From: Thoreauomyces humboldtii
Taxonomy: Eukaryota > Chytridiomycota > Chytridiomycetes > Spizellomycetales > Powellomycetaceae
Assembly: GCA_027596035.1 (NCBI GenBank)
Contig: JADGJA010000540.1
Location: 1 to 15,569, forward strand
Length of the DNA: 15,569 bases
Direction: 5' to 3'
Part shown: positions 11,414 to 15,569 of the stretch, piece after piece
How positions within the stretch are numbered: the first letter of the stretch is position 1
How the letters are laid out: the number at the start of each line of letters is the position of its first letter
Translations under genes and position numbers: made by a program
The notes under the pieces: model-generated
What the model was told of the DNA's origin: nothing
The model's database searches: none
Seen by the model: the letters and a program-made list of their open reading frames with translations, nothing else

Positions 11414-11421
11414 GCGCTGTG

Positions 11422-11442
11422 GGTCGGTCGGTCGGTCGGTCG
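11422..11442. repeat. GGTC tetranucleotide microsatellite
   Basis: About 5.25 copies of GGTC (GACC-type on the minus strand) lie 8 bp from the GGAT run, in the same inferred exon 1. Confidence 0.85.
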
Positions 11443-11504
11443 AAGTCCTGGAGTTTGGTTGAAGGTGAAGATGGGGGAGGCGTTGGGGCGATGGGCATCC
11501 CTCT

Positions 11505-11510
11505 CTTATA
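11505..11510 (-). promoter_or_regulatory. TATA box of the minus-strand spliced transcript
   Basis: TATAAG on the minus strand is followed by GAGAGGGATG. With typical spacing, transcription would start near 11480, which is downstream of the ATG at 11498 and leaves that ATG outside the RNA. Confidence 0.5.
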
Positions 11511-11559
11511 CTGCGCGCTGCGTGGGACCCGCCCGGATCCTTGTTCTGGCGAAAGTGGT

Positions 11560-11605
11560 TTGGCACAGCCTTCGCAACGCCCAAAGTGTCATTGGCACAG
11601 CCTTC
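11560..11605. repeat. 14-bp direct repeat in a promoter region
   Basis: TTGGCACAGCCTTC occurs at 11560-11573 and 11592-11605, a 32-bp period. TGGCAC appears a third time just downstream, near 11617. The repeat lies 50-100 bp upstream of the TATA box at 11505-11510, so it may be a paired binding site. Confidence 0.55.
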
Positions 11606-12040
11606 TTCGCGCAATGGCACTGCCGGCCGTTGTCGGGAACGCAAGGAGCTCACCGACCTTGGTTCGTTTCCCGTTGCATGTTGTATGGACAGGGCAGCAC
11701 GGGATACTGACTACATGCGGAAGTTCGAGGGGTGAGGGATGGGGATTCCGGTGAAAACGACCCGAAAAGAACGTTCATGTTTCCTTCATCGCTGCAAGTT
11801 CAAGTACCTGTGGAAGTACGGTACTAACTAGCCTGCACACACTGACAGTGCATGCTGATCGAATTCAAAGGTATTGACAATGGCTGACGATATTCAGGAT
11901 CATCGCTTGGCTTTCGTTGGAAACCAGGGTCAGAAACCTTGTGGACGGCGGGCGCGTGTCCGGATAGCGCGGACTTGATCGTCATTCCGTTGGGTCGCTC
12001 AACTTGTCAGCCAGAGTACAGTACACTGGGAACCTCGTCG

Positions 12041-15000
12041 ATGCAGGACCCCCTCTGCTCCTCACCATATGCTTGCCGTCGTATGCTTCGTGGGAGAATG
12101 GGATGGCTCAAGCTAGCCTGTCTCGTGCTTTGGTCTGCAGGCACCTTAGCAGCTAGCGTATGGTCCTTCCTGAATCTGGGCAAAGACGCCGGCGCATGCA
12201 GTATGACATATATGTATCCCAGCTATATACACATGGATCAGTTTCGTCCATCTTCTCGGAAACTGGAGAAATACTCCTTGCACCGGTACCGAGAAAGCGA
12301 CGGAAGGGATCCGGGCAATGTATGAGTGCTTGAGTGGCGCGCCAACTGTCCTGCGACTTCGTTCGCTTCCTCACCCTCGCACCGCGTCAAGGTACCCGGA
12401 GTCCCGCTGATATTCATCCCGGGCAACGCGGGAAGTCACAAACAGGCTCGGTCGCTGGGCTCGGTGCTGACAAATGACTACCGCCGTTTCCGAGAGTCAG
12501 TGGGTTCTGGCGAACCTACCGACCTTGTTCCCTTTGATGTGTTTGCCGGTACGTATGCTTCAGAGAACATCGTCAATCGAAGATATCAAACGTTGAGACA
12601 GGCCAACGTTGTAGTTGATACCACCGAGGAGCTATCCGCTTTCCAAGGATCCCTGATAAAGGATCAGGCAGTATATGTGAACGACGCGATCGCGTACGTA
12701 CTTTCGTTGTACAGCGAGAATACGTCTTCCAATCCTACGCCGACAGCGGTGGTCATTGTGGCGCACTCTATGGGAGGAATCGTTGCCAGGACTCTGCCGA
12801 TCATGAAGAACTTTCTGCCTGGATCTGTTAGGACCATCTTCACACTAGCAACGCCGCATGCCGCCCCACCAGCTCCTTTGGACTGGGACCTGGCTGCACT
12901 TTACCGACGGCTTCACAACCTCTGGGCTGAGGATCTCGAAGCAGGCTCAGATCCCTTTCAGATGGAAGACGTGACACTCATCTCGATCGCCGGGGGAACT
13001 CACGACACGATGATCTCCTCAGCTCTGACCGAGGTAGACACTTTTTTGGATCGTCGTCGAGGATTTGCGGTGTACTCGACGTCCATCCCTCAAGTCTGGA
13101 CGCCAGCGGACCATCGGGCTGTCATGTGGTGTAACCAGATTGTGAAGGTTCTTTCGAGAGCGTTATTTGACACATTGGATGCCACTCGCCCGGAAAAGAC
13201 TATTCCACGCGCCGAGCGAATGAAGAGCTTTGTCAAGCAGTTCTTGAGTGGCATCACTAGTGATATTGGGTCAATCTCTGTCTCCGACAAAGGTGAAGGG
13301 AATTTCGGATTAGCTAGCATTCAGCACGGTTTCTCATGGGACGGTTTTATTTTTACGGAAAGAAAGATCCTCACTATGCTTTGAAACGAGGGGACAACGG
13401 TATCTCGCTTACGGATGCGTCCAGTCCTCCAATCCGATCCGAACCGGGCCAAGCATCACAGTCGCCTTTGGAGTTTCGGCTGGTGAACGAAGGTTTCATG
13501 ATGCTGACCATGGGCGATCCCCCCGAAGTCATGGATATTGAAGTGTGCACTCGAAATGCTAGCACGGCGTCAGAGATCTGCAGCCAGGCTGCCAACCTGG
13601 GCATGCTTCTCCCCGGAGGCAAGGCAGGAAGCACTCTGCGCTTCCGGCACTTGAATCTGCGCGAACACGAAGGCAAAGAAAGCGTAAAGGTGCGCTTCCG
13701 TCAGCAGGAAAGCACGTTCCTACTTGCTCAGGCCAATGCGCATGATGTCTATACTCTTTCGGATTTTGGTGCGTCCCGGCAAACGGACGATGTTACGTTG
13801 GGAATTACTGACTACTCTACCAGACCTTTTCGGCACGTTGGACACCCTGATTCCCATCAAAAATCTGTACACGATGGTGCGCTTTCCCACTGTTCGAAGC
13901 GGGTCCTGGCCCTACATCGCTCGGTGGGGCCAGACCTGTCCCGAGAACAATTCGATGCTCTTCTTGCCCGTCTTGCATCAATCAAGTCCCGCAACGTCCG
14001 AGGAGAAGTTTCTTAGTAATCCGAAAGGATCCCTTCTGGCCGGCTTCCATCACCCGAAATCAGATAGAAGGCAGCCTGACGTGTCGCATGGCTTAGAGCT
14101 CCGTATCTGGGCGGATCCCGCCTGCGGACCAGTCACGTTAACGGTCTCGGTGGATTGGAAAGCGAGCCTCGGTGTGCTCACCGGTCGATACGCGATGAGC
14201 CTTGTTGCCCTTTCGTTCGTTGTGGTCGTCCAGATGCTTGGGAAAACCTCTAAAGGTACGCAGGGATCATTGCGTTATACTATTAACTCCGTGCCTAATC
14301 TAGTTACCTGCCTGTCAAGTTACGACCGCCGGCAGGAGGAGGTCAACATTAGTATCTCTGTCCACCGTCGTCAGTACTGTCACCGTTCTGGGCATGGCCG
14401 GGTTGTTGCAGAAAGCCTGGATGGGCACCATCGGACCGTCTCTGACGCATTCATGGAGATCCCGTTTCGCTCTGCTGATGATCAGCGAGCTTGGGACACT
14501 TCGTCGGAGCATATGTGTTCTGCCGATCATCTACTTGCTCTGCGTTGGGCTCGCGCATTGTCTTTACCTGCTGGTTACTGTCGCGAGCTACCTTATAGGC
14601 CCGTTGGGGCAGCAGGTATTCAGGCAAGTCCGCAAAGACTACTTTGGTCTGCGTGCGGAACTCCGACTAATATCGATCTTCCTAGGTCACGGGCGTATCG
14701 TATACTGCATGCGAGTCTTGCGCTTACGGCTCCACCTGGCTTTGCCCATGCGTTCACGTTTCTTTCAACCCTCTCGCTTGTCTGGGGATCCCGAGGACAG
14801 CGCGATCTGTCTATTTCGCGGAGTCCATCTCTCTGGCCCTCGAATCAACACGTCACAACTTTTGCTGTTCTGACCCTGCTGATGCAGACGTTCGTGGGGC
14901 CGGGCTTGATCATCTGGGTGCGCTCGGCTCTCGACGGTCGTTTCAGCCACCCCGGAGGATGGACCGGAATGATGGGATGCGCCCCATGCATCACGTATCT

Positions 15001-15295
15001 GTGGATGCTGTCGCGACCTAGATCTGCCGTTCCTGCCGCCGCGAGTCATCAGTAAGCGTTCGTTCGAGAGGCACCTCGCGGCTCTCGCAATTGCATCTTG
15101 ACTGATTTCCCTTGCTGCACCTTCAGGATGGACAGGTGGACCAAGCTCCTCATCTCTGCGTTCCTCGTCGTTGCTGTGGCGTACGGGTCGATGGAAACAT
15201 GGATCATCTATCCGGCGGCTAACCTTCTGCTTGCGGGTCTATGCGTCGTTCAGACGGTCTTCGCATCGGGCGTCGCAACGCGCAAGGAGCTTTGA
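12041..15295 (+). CDS. BST1: GPI inositol-deacylase
   Basis: Seven exons, 12041-12319, 12392-13292, 13367-13768, 13824-14255, 14320-14623, 14686-15051 and 15127-15295, join in frame to 950 residues, near the roughly 1000 usual for Bst1/PGAP1. This ER membrane enzyme removes the inositol acyl chain from GPI anchors, which lets GPI proteins leave the ER. An N-terminal membrane anchor spans about residues 23-46. CSMTYMYPSY and VPLIFIPGNAGSHKQARS are family signatures. S219 in VIVAHSMGGIVART is the lipase nucleophile, and TLATPHAAPP and SIAGGTHD follow. A lumenal region ends at VDWKASLGVL. Several membrane spans then run from about YAMSLVALSFVVVVQML to the C-terminus. The intron at 14624-14685 starts with GC (CAG|GCAAGT), has a CTAAT branch site and restores the frame. 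The intron at 13293-13366 is the least certain. Start choice: 12041 is the first in-frame ATG; M15 or M20 are possible. Confidence 0.92.
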
Positions 15296-15569
15296 CACTA
15301 CCTGCATCCTTCGAAAAGCCTTGAGTGGCTGCCTGGATGAAGATCACACTGCTTTACGATACGTCTTCTTTGGCTTCTGTTAAATCACCATCCACACTTC
15401 CTTGATCGCTTTGACATCACGGCATCCCGGTCTGCCTGGGGCGAAATATCTGTCGAAAGCGATGCGTGCGTGCGCTGGTGCGTGGTTGCCTGCGCCCTTT
15501 CCGCGGTGAAGGGGGAAGAAGCCCCTTCCCCTGTAATCTGCCTTTCCCCTCCCCCTCTGCATTCCTCCC
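15296..15569. other. Right-edge spacer, possibly the 3' end of a minus-strand gene
   Basis: A minus-strand frame runs from the window edge to a stop at 15380-15382. An acceptor-like TTTCGACAG also lies on that strand near 15450. Either could be the last exon of a gene beyond the window, convergent with BST1. No family is recognisable, so no CDS is called. Confidence 0.25.

Larger units (their letters stand above)
10383..11480 (-). ncRNA. Spliced transcript with tandemly related exons, probably non-coding or a long leader
   Basis: Reading the minus strand from a TATA box at 11510-11505, I infer exons of about 11480-11283, 11187-11117, 11044-10952, 10857-10790, 10691-10595 and 10545 onward. 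Introns 1-4 (95, 72, 94, 98 nt) each have GTAAGT or GTAAGT-like donors, a CTGAC/CTGAT branch site, a pyrimidine tract and CAG. Intron 5 (49 nt, gtatct...tgtag) is weaker. Exons 2, 3 and 4 end almost alike (TCTGGGCTTCTAGGATTG, TCTGGGCTTTGAGGATTG, TCTGAGCTCCAGGGATTG), each followed by GTAAGT; exon 5 ends more distantly alike. Exon lengths of 71, 93, 68 and 97 do not keep one frame. No ATG occurs from 11480 until exon 3, and no long frame starting with ATG crosses the junctions. The 3' end is unknown. It may be a long non-coding RNA, the 5' leader of the ORF at 10041-10382, or alternative leader exons of the aminotransferase. Confidence 0.5.
11499..12040. promoter_or_regulatory. Divergent intergenic region, spliced transcript / BST1
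   Basis: These 542 bp separate the TATA-driven minus-strand transcript from the Bst1 start codon. They hold the TATA box, a 14-bp direct repeat at 11560-11605, and an open stretch in frame with Bst1 from about 11939 that has no ATG before 12041. I see no other gene. Confidence 0.5.

Noticed and set aside
11016..11498. A 160-codon minus-strand frame starting at the ATG at 11498
   Set aside because: It reads straight through two strong introns, its ATG lies upstream of the likely transcription start, and the N-terminal part is translated microsatellite.
11249..11754. Plus-strand frames of 128-153 codons over the microsatellites
   Set aside because: They consist of translated tetranucleotide repeats and cross an inferred promoter; no start or splice context supports them.
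13724..14319. A separate gene starting at 13724 on the plus strand
   Set aside because: The frame is the Bst1 exon 4 frame extended backward and forward through introns; phase and homology place it inside BST1.
15380..15562. A 60-codon minus-strand CDS at the right edge
   Set aside because: It is too short, without a recognised domain and cut by the window edge; it is kept only as a possible last exon.

Overview
The window reads as a piece of a basidiomycete-like fungal chromosome. Genes sit on both strands and are cut by many short introns (about 55-140 nt). These have GTAAGT/GTGAGT/GTATGT-type donors, CTRAC/CTRAT-like branch sites 10-35 nt before the acceptor, and YAG acceptors. Splicing was worked out by eye from frame continuity and protein-family motifs. 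Fungal identity is well supported by the gene set; the basidiomycete placement is an inference from intron density, and I do not name a genus.

Layout: (1) 241-1663 +, a secreted/membrane DOMON plus cytochrome b561 protein, 3 exons. (2) 2113-4358 -, the succinate dehydrogenase flavoprotein (complex II), 5 exons. (3) 4577-5641 +, an alpha/beta hydrolase, 3 exons. (4) 6063-7255 -, mitochondrial ribosomal protein uL5m, 2 exons. (5) 7448-7950 +, an AcpS-type phosphopantetheinyl transferase, 2 exons. (6) 8094-9987 -, aspartate aminotransferase, 10 exons. (7) about 10.04-11.48 kb -, a spliced transcription unit with no recognisable protein. Its exons look like diverged tandem copies of one exon-intron unit, and an ORF with a signal-peptide-like start lies at its 3' end. 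(8) 12041-15295 +, the GPI inositol-deacylase Bst1/PGAP1, 7 exons including one probable GC-AG intron.

The genes do not form a pathway cluster, but several serve mitochondria: SDH flavoprotein, uL5m and probably the AcpS-type transferase that activates mitochondrial acyl carrier protein. The last two are divergent and share a start-to-start gap of only 192 bp. SDH and the hydrolase share a 218 bp divergent gap. The remaining gene pairs are convergent with short spacers, except the stretch upstream of the aminotransferase, which holds region 7.

The part least explained by known families is region 7. Four of its introns have good donors, acceptors and branch sites. Four of its exons end in related sequence. 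It has a TATA box and microsatellites in the first exon, and there is no ATG before the third exon. I see a real spliced transcript there, most likely non-coding or a long 5' leader, and could not assign a function.
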